64,000 bases of DNA from UBA6055 sp965203755 (GCA_965203755.1 OZ241910.1:1860001-1924000); one strand, 5' to 3'; counted from the stretch's first letter, positions 42,601-52,488 are shown. The notes: generated by a model from the letters alone, not told the origin. A program made the numbers and translations.

Positions 42601-42828
42601 ATGGACAATCGGAAAATCGCGGAACTGACGGTGAGCGAATTGGAAGATATGATCAAGCGCACTGTGAAGAAATCTGTCGCCGAGGTGATGATTGAATTTG
42701 CGGTCGCGGCTGATATTGAAGCTCAAATTGCATACGAGGCGGAAATGAACGACATTTTACGCAGCGAGATGCAGTCTTATGACAAGGTTTTCGCCTATGA
42801 CTTGGCCATGCCCAAAGCGGATGATTAA
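42601..42828 (+). CDS. Small hypothetical protein
   Basis: A 75-residue, mostly helical, acidic protein (MDNRKIAELTVSELEDMIKR...). The KIAELTVSELEDMI segment is of a type seen in small proteins next to toxin-antitoxin or PIN-domain genes, but no partner is present. AAGGAGTGGGG lies about 45 bases upstream, too far to support this ATG, so the start is uncertain. Function unknown. Confidence 0.5.
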   Translation: MDNRKIAELTVSELEDMIKRTVKKSVAEVMIEFAVAADIEAQIAYEAEMNDILRSEMQSYDKVFAYDLAMPKADD

Positions 42829-42897
42829 CCCCGATATGGAAACAAGCGTCAAGTTCGCCCCGGCGCGGGCGGCTGGCTTGGCGCAAGGAAGGCGGCT

Positions 42898-43425
42898 ATG
42901 AAGGTCTGGGAGGCAATACAAACGAAACGGGCTGTTCGTCAATTCAAGCGGCAAACGCTGCAAGCCGAGCATATTGAACGGATTCTCCATGCCGGCCGCC
43001 GTTCCCAAAGCTCCAAAAACAGCCAACCCTGGCATTTTATCGCCGTGCAGGACAAAGAACGTTTGGCGCGGCTGGCGCGGCTGGGCGCCGGGATGGGGCA
43101 TGTCGCCGCGGCGGCGCTGTGCGTCGTCATTGTGGTGCCGGCTCAAAATGACCGAACGCTCTGGCACTTCTTTGATTCTGGTCAGAGCGCCGCCTATATG
43201 CAGCTGGCGGCGACTGAAATCGGCATTGGCTCCTGCTTGGGGACCATTTATCAGCCGCAGGAAGCCCGGCGGCTGTTGGGAATCCCGGCGAATTTTCAAA
43301 CGCGCCTGGTGATTTCCTTTGGCTACCCGGCGGATGCCGCCGTGGCGGCGCGGCCGCTGCAATCCGGCGGCCGGCGCATTTTTGATGATGTCGTCCATTG
43401 GGAGACTTGGTCGGACAAAAACTAG
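42898..43425 (+). CDS. Nitroreductase family protein
   Basis: A 175-residue FMN-dependent nitroreductase-fold protein. It begins with the family motif VWEAIQTKRAVRQFKRQTL, then AGRRSQSSKNSQPWHFIAVQ for FMN phosphate binding, and GQSAAYMQLAATEIGIGSC, LGIPANFQTRLVISFGYPA. It is shorter than typical members at about 200. The family reduces nitro compounds, quinones or flavins with NAD(P)H. It lies 33 bases before hemB and may share its transcript. Confidence 0.88.
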   Translation: MKVWEAIQTKRAVRQFKRQTLQAEHIERILHAGRRSQSSKNSQPWHFIAVQDKERLARLARLGAGMGHVAAAALCVVIVVPAQNDRTLWHFFDSGQSAAYMQLAATEIGIGSCLGTIYQPQEARRLLGIPANFQTRLVISFGYPADAAVAARPLQSGGRRIFDDVVHWETWSDKN

Positions 43426-43458
43426 CCGTGCCGCCCCGACCATGACAGGAGACAGCCG

Positions 43459-44493
43459 ATGCTGAACGAGAAAATCCCGCGCGCAAGGCTGAAAATTCGT
43501 CCGCGCCGCCTGCGCGTGTCGGCGGCGGTTCGGCGCATGATACGCGAAACGCGGCTGAGTCCTGATGATTTCATCTATCCGCTCTTTGTGCGTTATGGCG
43601 CAGACATAAAAAAACCGATTGCCTCGATGCCCGGGCAGTTCCAGCTGTCCGTCGACAAATTGGCGGCGGAAGCCCAGGAGATTGCGGCGCTTGGCATCCC
43701 GGCTGTCATCCTGTTTGGCATCCCCGAAATGAAAGACTGGCGCGGCAGCGACAACTTCAGCGAAAACGGGATTGTGCCCCAGGCGATTCGCACGATTAAA
43801 GCCGCCGCTCCCGATTTGCTGGTCATCTCGGATATGTGTTTCTGTGAATACACGGATCACGGACATTGCGGCATTATCAATATGCCCAACAGCCAGTACT
43901 ATAATCCGACCCTGCCGCTCGGCTACCTGCTGAATGATCCCACGTTGGAACTGCTGGAAAAAGCGTCCGTCGTTCATGCCGGCGCCGGCGCCGACATCAT
44001 CGCGCCTTCGGGTATGATGGATGGCATGGCGGCCGCCATTCGCGCGGCCTTGGACCGCCATGATGCCGCCGAGGTCGCCCTGATGAGCTATGCCGCCAAG
44101 TACGCCAGCGTCTTTTATGGGCCCTTCCGCGATGCCGCCGAAAGCCCGCCGACTTTTGGTGACCGCAGTCAGTATCAGCTTGACCCCGCCAACCAGCGCG
44201 AGGCGCTGCGGGAAATCGCGCTGGATGTCGAGCAGGGCGCTGATATCCTGATGGTGAAACCGGCATTGCCCTGCCTTGATGTTTTGAGCCGCCTGCGCCG
44301 CCGCTATGACCTGCCCACGGCGGCTTATCAGGTCAGCGGCGAGTTTTCGATGATTCATGCCGCCGCCATGCAGGGCTGGCTCGACCTTGAGCGCGCCGCT
44401 CTCGAAAGCCTGACCAGCATCAAACGCGCCGGCGCCGATATGATCGTCAGCTATTTTGCTAAAGATGCCGTCAAGTGGCTGGAGTCAGCCTAG
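43459..44493 (+). CDS. hemB: Porphobilinogen synthase (delta-aminolevulinate dehydratase)
   Basis: A 344-residue HemB that condenses two 5-aminolevulinates to porphobilinogen in heme synthesis. It has FIYPLFVRYGADIKKPIASMPGQ, the Cys-rich zinc site DMCFCEYTDHGHCG, IIAPSGMMDGM, catalytic lysines in LMSYAAKYASVFYGPFRDA and DILMVKPALPCLDV, and YQVSGEFSMI. The Cys pattern indicates a zinc-dependent form. Heme is required by the b, c and a-type cytochromes encoded in this window. Its end overlaps the convergent amidotransferase gene by 23 bases. Confidence 0.97.
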   Translation: MLNEKIPRARLKIRPRRLRVSAAVRRMIRETRLSPDDFIYPLFVRYGADIKKPIASMPGQFQLSVDKLAAEAQEIAALGIPAVILFGIPEMKDWRGSDNFSENGIVPQAIRTIKAAAPDLLVISDMCFCEYTDHGHCGIINMPNSQYYNPTLPLGYLLNDPTLELLEKASVVHAGAGADIIAPSGMMDGMAAAIRAALDRHDAAEVALMSYAAKYASVFYGPFRDAAESPPTFGDRSQYQLDPANQREALREIALDVEQGADILMVKPALPCLDVLSRLRRRYDLPTAAYQVSGEFSMIHAAAMQGWLDLERAALESLTSIKRAGADMIVSYFAKDAVKWLESA

Positions 44494-45241
44494 TTTTTTG
44501 CGCCAAGGCAAACTGGCGGGCTTCTTCGACCAGGGCATCAAAGAGGGCCTGCTGGGTTTTGTCATGGTCGGCCGTGACTTCCGGATGCCACTGCACGGCG
44601 ATGAGCCAGGCATGGCCGGGCATCTCAAGCGCCTCGATGATGCCATCCGATGCCATCCCGACCACGCGCAGCCCGGCGCCGACCTCTTTGATCGCCTGAT
44701 GATGTCCCGATTGAGTATGAACCGATGCCGTGCCCATGACTTTTGCCAGCAGACTCTCGGCCGCCACCGAAATATGCTGCATCGCCCATATCTCTTCGGC
44801 GCTGCGATGGATATCAGTCTCGCGGATGTCGGGGATGTGTTCGTGCAGGCTGCCGCCGGCGGCCACATTCAAAACCTGCATCCCTCGACATATACATAGA
44901 AGCGGCGTTTCTTTTTCGGCTATAAGATGACGGGCAAGGAACAGTTCGCTGCGGTCGCGCTCGCGGTCGGCGGGCAGCAGGTTTGGGTTTTGCGCGTCGC
45001 CTTGATATTCCGCCGGGTCAATATCCGTGCCGCCGGTCATAACCACGCCATCCAGCAAATGCAGAACTTGCTTCCATTCGTCTTCCGCGCCGCCGGGCGG
45101 GATCAAAAACGGAATGCCGCCGGCGCGGCGCACCGCATCGACATGCGGCGCCGGCGTACTGTAAAATTCATCATAATACCTGGACGTCACATGGATTTCG
45201 CTGCGTCCGCTTGCCATAATGCCAATCACGGGTTTGATCAT
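44471..45241 (-). CDS. Class I glutamine amidotransferase, PuuD-like gamma-glutamyl hydrolase
   Basis: A 256-residue protein with PVIGIMAS at the start, LDGVVMTGGTDIDPAEYQGD, the nucleophile elbow LLCICRGMQVLNVAAGGSLHEHI, HTQSGHHQAIKEV and the catalytic VQWHPEV. This is the peptidase C26 pattern, as in gamma-glutamyl-GABA hydrolase PuuD. The natural substrate is uncertain because no puu genes are near. ATG 45241 has GAGG nine bases upstream; ATG 45262 is the alternative. Confidence 0.9.
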   Translation of the reverse strand: MIKPVIGIMASGRSEIHVTSRYYDEFYSTPAPHVDAVRRAGGIPFLIPPGGAEDEWKQVLHLLDGVVMTGGTDIDPAEYQGDAQNPNLLPADRERDRSELFLARHLIAEKETPLLCICRGMQVLNVAAGGSLHEHIPDIRETDIHRSAEEIWAMQHISVAAESLLAKVMGTASVHTQSGHHQAIKEVGAGLRVVGMASDGIIEALEMPGHAWLIAVQWHPEVTADHDKTQQALFDALVEEARQFALAQKTRLTPAT

Positions 45242-45458
45242 GTTGGTTTCCTCAAGACTCATCCTTCAATGCAACTATAAATCATAATCGCCATGCGCGG
45301 CAACAGCCATCCGAGACAGACACAACCGGCTTTGGCGGCTGCCCGCGACCCGTTTCCAAATCAGACGTATTCGCTGACAGACAGCGCATGGGCATGTTTG
45401 CCGATTGTACTGGCAGGGCTTATTCCTTAAAATGAAGCAAAATGCACAGGACAAGGTG

Positions 45459-48185
45459 ATGATTCAACGTCTCCGATTCTATTTCAGGTATGCGCTGCGA
45501 AACATCCAGCGCGGCGGCCGCTGGACAACGTTGGCGATACTCTGCATTACCGCCGGTGTGGCGACTGTGGTCGCTCTGCGGTCGATGGGACTGGCAATCG
45601 GAGATACCTTGACCGGCAGCATTCGAGTCGAGACCAAAGGGGATATGCTTATCCTGAACGACCGACTCCTGACCCAATTTGGCGATAATGAACCGATGCC
45701 CTTCCAGCCGGCGGAATTGAGCGAACTCTTGGCTTGGGCGGATGCCAAGGGGGCGGCGACATCCACCTTTATGAGCGGCCGCAACATTCAGATTGCCAAA
45801 ACCGATGCGGAGCAATTTGGCCGCCCCAGCTTTATTGGCAGTTATTTTATTGATCCGCAAACCTATCCACCGACGCATTCGATTCGCGCGCTTGACCCGC
45901 CCGATGCGCCGCTGGCGGAATTGTTGACCGGCGCCAATGATGTGGTCATCAGTGACAATCTGGCATCGCAGAGCGGGATAGAGGTCGGCGATTCGGTGCG
46001 GGTGACCGGGACGCGGGAACTTTATACGGTGCGCGGTATCGTATCCGCGGCCGAAGAAACCAGCGTGACCAGCCTGTTGAACGCATTTTTCGGCTTTGCT
46101 TATTTTGACCTTGCCCATGCTCAAGCGGTGATGAATGACGAATTCGCTCCCAACCGCATCGGCGTGCTTTTTCCCGATGCCGTCGGCGAAGATCAGATGC
46201 TGGCATACATCGATGAGGTCGCCCAAATCGCGCCGGCGGCGCGGACGACGACCACTGTCGATTTGCTCCAGCGTTATAGTCTCGTGGCGCAGTACTTGAG
46301 AGATTTTATCGTTGTGATGGGGCTGGGCGCGCTTTTGATTGGCGGCGTCGGCATTATGAACACGATGCTGGTTCTGGTGCGCCGCCGCACCAGCGAAATC
46401 GCCGCCGTCAAAACTTTCGGCGTCAAAGCCTCGCAGGTGGCGGCGCTCTTCTTCACCGAAGCCCTGATGCTCGGCTTTATTGGAAGCGTCTTGGGCCTCA
46501 TCGCCGGCATCGGACTTAGCGTCATTGTCAACGAATATGGGTCGGTCGCCCTGCGCCAGCAGCTTGTTTGGCAGATTTATCCCGAAGCGCTGCTGTTCGG
46601 ATTTACGCTCGGCATGGTGGTCACCGGCATATTTGGCGTTGCGCCGATACTTACGGCGGTGCGGGTGCGACCGAATATCATCCTGCGCCCCAACGAAAAT
46701 CACCTGGCGGCATTAGGCATCTTGCAGTCTATCGCCCTGCTGATTTTTGTCACCATCAGTCTGGGACTAATCGTGGGGCATATTGTGCGCCCCTCCTTTG
46801 AACTGACAAACAGCCGGCTTTCAGGCGGTCAGGCGGTTCTATTCAGTTCGGCGACGCTGGATGATGTGGACGGTGACGACGAAGGCCGCCAGCAGGATAT
46901 GCAGCAGAATGCCCAGACACCCGCCAGCTTGCCATCGCCCTATCTGCTCGGTGTGATTGGCGTGGCGGTCACCTTTTTGATCTTCGCCGTCATCATCGCC
47001 ATACTGTGGCTCATCGTGTTTATCATTGGCCGGCTGCCCTCCTTCGGCTCGGTGACGCTGCGGCTGGCTTTGCGTAACTTGTCCACCAACCGCCTGCGGA
47101 CGGCGACGACCCTGCTGGCGTTAATCGCCGGCATGCTGGCATTAAGCAGCATTGCCTTTGTCGGCGAAGGCACCCGCGAACTGCTGAATATCCAGCTTAA
47201 TCGCAGCTTTGGCGGCAATGTTCTGGTTTTTCCGCTTCCAGGGATACCGCAAGCGATTGTCAAGGCCGCGCTGGACAATGCCTTGCGCGATGTTGACCTG
47301 GAATATCGCACCGTCATCTCAAATTACACCGCCGATTTGCATCGCGTTGGAGACGAGCCAGTCGAAATCAGCTTCAGCGTGTGGGATTCAGACAATCCCG
47401 ATATCTACAGCGCCCAAGGCACACTCTATGCCGGGCGGATGCTGCGCCCGGAAGATCGAGGACAGCCGCTGGTGACGCTGCCCCTTGCAACCGCGCAGGA
47501 TTTGGGAATCGAAGTCGGCAGCCACATTACTATCGCGCTGAGTCGCGCTGGCGAAATGCAGCTGGAAGTGGTTGGCATCACGAATGCGTCCGACAATTGG
47601 TTCAGCGGTTCCAATGGTCTCATCCCGCCAGAAGTCATACCCGCCGCCGTGCCCTCAACCGTCACCATGTACAGCTATCAGGTGCCCGATGAAGGGCTGA
47701 ATCAGGCTTTAACCGAGTTATCCACAATCATCCTCGCCTTTTCCATTGATGTCAGTTTTCTTGATGGCTTGCTTAGCCGTTTAATCAATCAGTTCGCCGC
47801 CATTCCAACCATCGTGGGCTTGCTGTCGCTGTTTGCGGCCGCCGTCATTATGGCGAATACGGTGGCGCTGGCGACCCTTGAACGCCGCCGTCAGATTGGC
47901 ATATTGAAAGCGATTGGTCTGAAGTCCGGGCGGGTCTTGCGGGTGATGTTCATTGAATCGGGCTTGACCGGGCTGCTAAGCGCCGGCATCGGGATTGGCT
48001 TAAGCGCCTTGCTCATTGGGCTGCTTTCGGCTGCCGGCGGCATTGCCATCCCCTTGCCGAACGATGCCCGCATGATGGCGCTTGCGCTCTTGGCGGCCGC
48101 GCTTCTGATTGGCTGGACCGCTACCTTTTTGAGCGCCCGCGTCGCCATTAAAGAGCGCGTGATGAATGTGCTTCGCTATGATTAG
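45459..48185 (+). CDS. ABC-type transporter permease, FtsX/MacB-like, two FtsX domains
   Basis: About 908 residues with two FtsX-type halves. The first has an N-terminal anchor (WTTLAILCITAGVATVVAL), a MacB-like periplasmic domain and FIVVMGLGALLIGGVGIMNTMLVLVRRRTSEIAAVKTFG. The second repeats the plan (LRLALRNLSTNRLRTATTLL) and ends with TLERRRQIGILKAIGLKSG and helices. The arrangement matches lipoprotein or antibiotic exporters that work with a separate ATPase. No ATPase gene is adjacent in this window. ATG 45459 has AGGACAAGG upstream; ATG 45432 is possible. Confidence 0.88.
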   Translation: MIQRLRFYFRYALRNIQRGGRWTTLAILCITAGVATVVALRSMGLAIGDTLTGSIRVETKGDMLILNDRLLTQFGDNEPMPFQPAELSELLAWADAKGAATSTFMSGRNIQIAKTDAEQFGRPSFIGSYFIDPQTYPPTHSIRALDPPDAPLAELLTGANDVVISDNLASQSGIEVGDSVRVTGTRELYTVRGIVSAAEETSVTSLLNAFFGFAYFDLAHAQAVMNDEFAPNRIGVLFPDAVGEDQMLAYIDEVAQIAPAARTTTTVDLLQRYSLVAQYLRDFIVVMGLGALLIGGVGIMNTMLVLVRRRTSEIAAVKTFGVKASQVAALFFTEALMLGFIGSVLGLIAGIGLSVIVNEYGSVALRQQLVWQIYPEALLFGFTLGMVVTGIFGVAPILTAVRVRPNIILRPNENHLAALGILQSIALLIFVTISLGLIVGHIVRPSFELTNSRLSGGQAVLFSSATLDDVDGDDEGRQQDMQQNAQTPASLPSPYLLGVIGVAVTFLIFAVIIAILWLIVFIIGRLPSFGSVTLRLALRNLSTNRLRTATTLLALIAGMLALSSIAFVGEGTRELLNIQLNRSFGGNVLVFPLPGIPQAIVKAALDNALRDVDLEYRTVISNYTADLHRVGDEPVEISFSVWDSDNPDIYSAQGTLYAGRMLRPEDRGQPLVTLPLATAQDLGIEVGSHITIALSRAGEMQLEVVGITNASDNWFSGSNGLIPPEVIPAAVPSTVTMYSYQVPDEGLNQALTELSTIILAFSIDVSFLDGLLSRLINQFAAIPTIVGLLSLFAAAVIMANTVALATLERRRQIGILKAIGLKSGRVLRVMFIESGLTGLLSAGIGIGLSALLIGLLSAAGGIAIPLPNDARMMALALLAAALLIGWTATFLSARVAIKERVMNVLRYD

Positions 48186-48239
48186 GCTGTCTGCGCTTCA
48201 AGCCGAAACGAGCCACTTTGCCCAAGCGCACAAACCCGA

Positions 48240-48268
48240 TTGCCAATTCCGCCGGCTTATGATATATT
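48240..48268 (+). promoter_or_regulatory. Candidate promoter of the Flp pilin gene
   Basis: TTGCCA (48240-48245), a 17-base spacer and TATATT (48263-48268), about 48 bases before the pilin ATG. Confidence 0.55.
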
Positions 48269-48316
48269 GATGTCGAGTAAGTGATTGGCAACAGTATTTG
48301 TTCTAGGAGTCGTATC

Positions 48317-48478
48317 ATGATCTACCGACCGCATAGTGAAAAAGGACAAGGACTCGTCGAGTACGCTTTGATTCTGGTATTGGTCGCAGTGGTGGTTATC
48401 GTTATTCTGGCGCTGCTTGGTCCGTCGATTGGCAATATCTTCTCCAATATCGTTGACCAGCTTAACACCACTTCCTGA
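48317..48478 (+). CDS. Flp/Fap-type pilin
   Basis: A 53-residue prepilin (MIYRPHSEKGQGLVEYALIL...). The short basic leader ends in Gly, followed by QGLVEYALILVLVAVVVIVI, with Glu5 of the mature protein and the long hydrophobic helix typical of Flp pilins assembled by Tad systems. TAGGAG precedes the ATG. No tad secretion genes are in this window, so they must be elsewhere. A weak hairpin at 48505-48523 follows. Confidence 0.88.
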   Translation: MIYRPHSEKGQGLVEYALILVLVAVVVIVILALLGPSIGNIFSNIVDQLNTTS

Positions 48479-48504
48479 TCAATTCCCAACCATGGTTTCA
48501 GGGT

Positions 48505-48523
48505 GGGCGGCTTGACGCTGCCC
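48505..48523 (+). terminator. Possible terminator after the pilin gene
   Basis: GGGCGGC (48505-48511) pairs with GCTGCCC (48517-48523), with one G-T pair, followed only by a pyrimidine-rich GCTTCTC. It is weak as an intrinsic terminator. Confidence 0.35.
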
Positions 48524-48580
48524 GCTTCTCTATGATCTCCACCTTCGTATGGATGGACGCCAGCCCGTGAAGGACAAGCG

Positions 48581-49636
48581 ATGCTTTTAGAAAAACTGTC
48601 GAATGCTGTCGGCGTGAGCGGCGAAGAAGACGAAGTCCGTCAAATTGTGATGCCAGCCATCAAAGACCGCGTGACAAATCTTGAAGTCGATTCGATGGGC
48701 AATGTGACCGCGCTGCAAATCGGCGCCACCTATCCGCAGTATGTGGTGATGATTGCGGCGCACATGGATGAAATCGGCATGATGGTCACGGACGTCGAGG
48801 GCAGCGGCCTGATTCAGTTCACCGGCGTCGGCGGGATTGACGCGCGGATACTGCCCGGCCTGCGAGTGAAAATTGGCAAGCAGAAAACAGCCGGCGTCAT
48901 CCTGTGGAAACCGATTCATCTGGGGCGCGATATGAATGCGGTCAAGATGGACAACCTGCGAATTGACACCGGCGCGACCGACAAAAACGCCGCCCAACCC
49001 GGTGAACGGATTGCATTTGACAGCTTTTATGCCTCAATGAGTGAAAAAATTGTCCGCGGCAAAGCGTTTGATGACCGCGTCGGCTGTTCGATTTTGATTG
49101 ATTTACTGCAAAATGGGCCCTATCCGGTGACGATTGCAGCGGCATTTACAGTCCAAGAGGAGATTGGTTTGCGCGGGGCGCGGATTGCCGCCCGGCGACT
49201 CAATCCGGATGCGGCGATTGTGCTGGAAGGCACGCCCGCTTTTGACTTGCCCGACCCTAATCGGGAAGTGGATGCTGGCGATCTGCCCGCCAATCCAGCC
49301 GCAAAACTCGGCGCCGGCGCCGTCCTGACACTGATGGATTCCAGCATGATTTCTGACCCGCGGGCATTGGCATTCCTGCGCCAGACAGCAGAGGCAGAGG
49401 CTATTCCGTATCAATACAAGACTGTTCGCGGCGGCGGAACGGACGGCGGCGCCATCCATACTGCACATGCCGGCATCCCAACAATGACGCTTTCTACACC
49501 CTGCCGCTACATTCACACCCCGACGGCGCTGATGAACCTTGACGATTATGGGCATGTATTCCAGCTGGCGCAGGCGGTCTTGAACCGGATCACGCCAGCG
49601 ACATTCGGGCGCGGTGAACCGGTAGCGCCGGGATGA
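48581..49636 (+). CDS. M42 family metallopeptidase
   Basis: A 351-residue aminopeptidase of the M42 (glutamyl aminopeptidase/FrvX/TET) family. Metal ligands and catalytic residues are visible in IAAHMDEIGMMV, GKAFDDRVGCSI, TVQEEIGLRGARIAARRL, AIVLEGTPAFD and the C-terminal RYIHTPTALMNLDDY. Members form dodecameric tetrahedral cytosolic particles that trim peptides. It follows the pilin gene by about 100 bases with its own start signals. Confidence 0.93.
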   Translation: MLLEKLSNAVGVSGEEDEVRQIVMPAIKDRVTNLEVDSMGNVTALQIGATYPQYVVMIAAHMDEIGMMVTDVEGSGLIQFTGVGGIDARILPGLRVKIGKQKTAGVILWKPIHLGRDMNAVKMDNLRIDTGATDKNAAQPGERIAFDSFYASMSEKIVRGKAFDDRVGCSILIDLLQNGPYPVTIAAAFTVQEEIGLRGARIAARRLNPDAAIVLEGTPAFDLPDPNREVDAGDLPANPAAKLGAGAVLTLMDSSMISDPRALAFLRQTAEAEAIPYQYKTVRGGGTDGGAIHTAHAGIPTMTLSTPCRYIHTPTALMNLDDYGHVFQLAQAVLNRITPATFGRGEPVAPG

Positions 49637-49639
49637 CGG

Positions 49640-50440
49640 CTAGTTCTCGACCGGGATCATCAATTCTTGTCCGATGGCAAGCGCATCTGGGTTGATTAGC
49701 TGATTGAAGGCAACAATGTCATCTACGCTGACGTCATAAAAAAGGGCAAGCGATCCAAGCGTGTCGCCAGCTACAACGATATGACGAACCACACTTCCGA
49801 GCGTCGGGGTGGCTGTGGCCGGCGGCGCTATGGTAGCGACGCTGCCGCCGCCGACATCATCGCCGCCGGTGTCCTCTGTGTCTTCTTCTGCTGCGCCGGG
49901 GACGCAATCCGGAATTTGCAGCAACTGATCGATTTGCAGCGCATCGCTCTCCAGTTCATTAAAGTCCATCAAATCCTCAACGGTGGTGTCATAGACCAGG
50001 GACAGCCGGAACAGGGTATCGCCAGCCACCACAGAATAAACGCAGCGGTCGCTTCCTTCCTCCGCCAATGTCGCCGCCGCTATCGGGGAGAGGCTAAGGG
50101 CTGGCAGGCTGGCTGCTGTGGGCAGCGCTATCGGTATGGTCGGTATGACAGTCGCCGTCGCGATGGATGTCGGTATAATGATGGTGGGCTGTTCAACCTG
50201 CGCCGGCGGCGGCTGCGGCGTCAGGAATGCGCCGGTGGCTGTTTGAATCGGCTCCGCTTCAATCGTTGAAGAATCAGATGGCACAGTGGTTTCTGCGGAA
50301 ACACTTTGCGCCGCGGTGGGACTGGCGATATCCGCCGCGCTCCCGCTGTCGACCTGTTGGAATGATTCCGTTGTCTGGCGATAACAGCCAGCCAGGAGCA
50401 GCGCACAGATCATCAGGGGGAAGAATAATTTGCGGTTCAT
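49640..50440 (-). CDS. LysM-domain lipoprotein
   Basis: About 266 residues. It has a lipoprotein signal (NRKLFFPLMICALLLAGCYR, lipidated Cys19), a low-complexity Thr/Pro/Ala linker, and two LysM domains: YSVVAGDTLFRLSLVYDTTV with LQIDQLLQIP, and IVVAGDTLGSLALFYDVSVD with LAIGQELMIPVEN. LysM binds N-acetylglucosamine-containing polymers, so it probably tethers something to the wall. ATG 50440 with AGAGG upstream is preferred to 50479. It converges with the M42 gene three bases away. Confidence 0.9.
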   Translation of the reverse strand: MNRKLFFPLMICALLLAGCYRQTTESFQQVDSGSAADIASPTAAQSVSAETTVPSDSSTIEAEPIQTATGAFLTPQPPPAQVEQPTIIIPTSIATATVIPTIPIALPTAASLPALSLSPIAAATLAEEGSDRCVYSVVAGDTLFRLSLVYDTTVEDLMDFNELESDALQIDQLLQIPDCVPGAAEEDTEDTGGDDVGGGSVATIAPPATATPTLGSVVRHIVVAGDTLGSLALFYDVSVDDIVAFNQLINPDALAIGQELMIPVEN

Positions 50441-50555
50441 CAAGTGTTCCTCTCGTGAATGAATCAAGCGTGACTCCATTATACCCGAACCGCCGCGGAT
50501 AGGCTAGTTTTTAACAGGCGAAATTTGCGAATCGCCGGGCGCCGTGGACTGCGTA

Positions 50556-52256
50556 TTAAGGCAATAAGGACCAGTTGGTTTCAATCGGCATATCAGCATG
50601 GATTTCAAAGTTGCCGCGCCGCCGCGCATCATCGGGCAAGCGGTCGAGAATCGCCGCGCGGCGGCTGCGGCTGTCATAAGACACAACGACGACGCGGTCA
50701 TAGCCGATAGTTTCCTGGGGACTCAGCGGCGAGATGATGCCCGCATCTCGAAGTTGAATCTGCTGTATCTTTTGCGCCTCATCATCATTGTACAGAACTG
50801 CGTCTGCCCGGAATTCCCTGATTCCATAATGCAGGGCGAATACATGAGGAAAATTGACATCCCGTGGATGCAATGCCAATGCTGCTTCGGCATGTCGGTC
50901 AGTGATCAAGAGCAGGTAAGGTTCGGCTTCATCGGCAAATTGCGGAATGGCGTCGAATATCGCCTGAAATGCCTGACGGCTTGCTTTGTCTTTTGCCAGA
51001 TGCACTGCTTGATGCTCATACAAAAATGAGATTCCCGGCGCCAGCAGAACGGCCATCATCAGCGCGAAAACCATACCGCCAATCCGCCGATGAACATCGA
51101 CCGCCCATGCCAGCAGACCAATCCATATCATTCCGCTTCCAATAGACGAGGCATAAAGCAGACGAGGGTGATTGGCAAAAGACCAAACAGTTGGCGCGGT
51201 GTTAAAGAGATTGAGCAGCGCCAACAGCAGTCCAAACAGCATCATCCACAAAGGCGTCCAGGGCGTCGCCGAGGTTTCGTCTTGGGCATTCCATATCCAT
51301 CCACCAAAAAACAGAACAGCCGCCAGGGCAAGCAGGGCAATCATCCAAATCTGACTCATGGACGCCGCCAAAGCCAGCCGCTCGATAATTTCAATCGGAC
51401 TCAGCAGCAAAGCGAATCCATCGGCCATCTGCCCAAGGATATAAGATGGAGTCAGCTGCAAATTGTCATTGCCGCCGTGAAACAGGGACAGCAGCAGATA
51501 AACGACAATCGCAGCCACCATAACGTGCAGCAAAGAATCGCGTAAGGTCAATCGGAGATAGCGCAGATTCAAGCTGAACGCGCCCCTGCGCCGATCTTCG
51601 ACGAATGCAATAACCGGGTGCAGGACAAAAAAGAAAAAGGACTGTTCGTAAGCCATGACCGCCAATATGAAGGTGGCGATATTAAACATATACCAGCCCA
51701 ACTGCTGTCGTTCGCTGCGAACAAAGTGAATATACGACCATAGCGACAGCGCCGCCAAAATCAAAGCGGCTTTGCCATGCGAGCCGGTTGCGAACTCGAT
51801 ATTCGATGGGGTTTGCAAGGTATCGAAGACAAAGAATAAGGCTGTCGCGAATGCCAGCCAGCGCCGCTGACCGCTTTGCAAGGTATCGACCAGCAGGAAC
51901 ACCACCAGCCCCAGCATAAGATGCAAGCCCAATGCCAGCGCATACCACAGATCGTAACGTCCCGGCGCCAGAATGTGCAGCGGCGCTGAAAACAGAGCGC
52001 CCAAGAGATGCCGCTGCCAGTGTTCGGCAATCAGCCAGTTCATCCCGCCGATGACGCCATCAAATCGGTAGTGAAATTGATAGGCGACCACATCGCCGTA
52101 AAATCCAAGCGTGAAACCTCGTACTGCCAGGGCGACCCAAGTCAACCCCAGCATCAATCCAAGGATAAGGTAAGGCTTCCAGCCGGATTGCAGGTATTGA
52201 ATCACAGGCGGCAGACGGCTCAAAATGACCTTCGCTTCTATACGTTTTGCTGGCAT
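50556..52256 (-). CDS. Large multi-pass membrane protein, GT-C-like
   Basis: About 566 residues with roughly ten membrane helices and a soluble C-terminal domain of about 150 residues. LGFYGDVVAYQFHYRFDG in the first loop and DLWYALALGLHLMLG in the next are reminiscent of GT-C fold mannosyltransferase-like proteins, where an acidic residue in the first loop is catalytic. The C-terminal part is soluble and ends FEIHADMPIETNWSLLP. I do not recognise the family. ATG 52256 is preferred to TTG 52280. Confidence 0.65.
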   Translation of the reverse strand: MPAKRIEAKVILSRLPPVIQYLQSGWKPYLILGLMLGLTWVALAVRGFTLGFYGDVVAYQFHYRFDGVIGGMNWLIAEHWQRHLLGALFSAPLHILAPGRYDLWYALALGLHLMLGLVVFLLVDTLQSGQRRWLAFATALFFVFDTLQTPSNIEFATGSHGKAALILAALSLWSYIHFVRSERQQLGWYMFNIATFILAVMAYEQSFFFFVLHPVIAFVEDRRRGAFSLNLRYLRLTLRDSLLHVMVAAIVVYLLLSLFHGGNDNLQLTPSYILGQMADGFALLLSPIEIIERLALAASMSQIWMIALLALAAVLFFGGWIWNAQDETSATPWTPLWMMLFGLLLALLNLFNTAPTVWSFANHPRLLYASSIGSGMIWIGLLAWAVDVHRRIGGMVFALMMAVLLAPGISFLYEHQAVHLAKDKASRQAFQAIFDAIPQFADEAEPYLLLITDRHAEAALALHPRDVNFPHVFALHYGIREFRADAVLYNDDEAQKIQQIQLRDAGIISPLSPQETIGYDRVVVVSYDSRSRRAAILDRLPDDARRRGNFEIHADMPIETNWSLLP

Positions 52257-52488
52257 GCGCTCCAGCGCCAAAGCTCGCAAATCACTGAAGCCATGCTTTG
52301 CATAACGAACTTATTATGTCTGGCGATGGTGATTTGTGCAACTTTCAGCCGATAATCTCCTTAACACCTTCAACCCTAATTTACAAGCCTTTTACAGTTT
52401 CTTGCAAAATCTTCTGAACAAGCCCTGTCTATCATAGCGGTGAATCAAAACTCAATTACTTGTCATAGTTCAAAAAGGAGAACCTGAC

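Noticed and set aside
45420..46703. 427-codon open frame antisense to the ABC permease gene
   Set aside because: Its translation is His/Arg/Gly-rich and has no domain signature; it mirrors codon bias of the sense gene, which has clear FtsX motifs.
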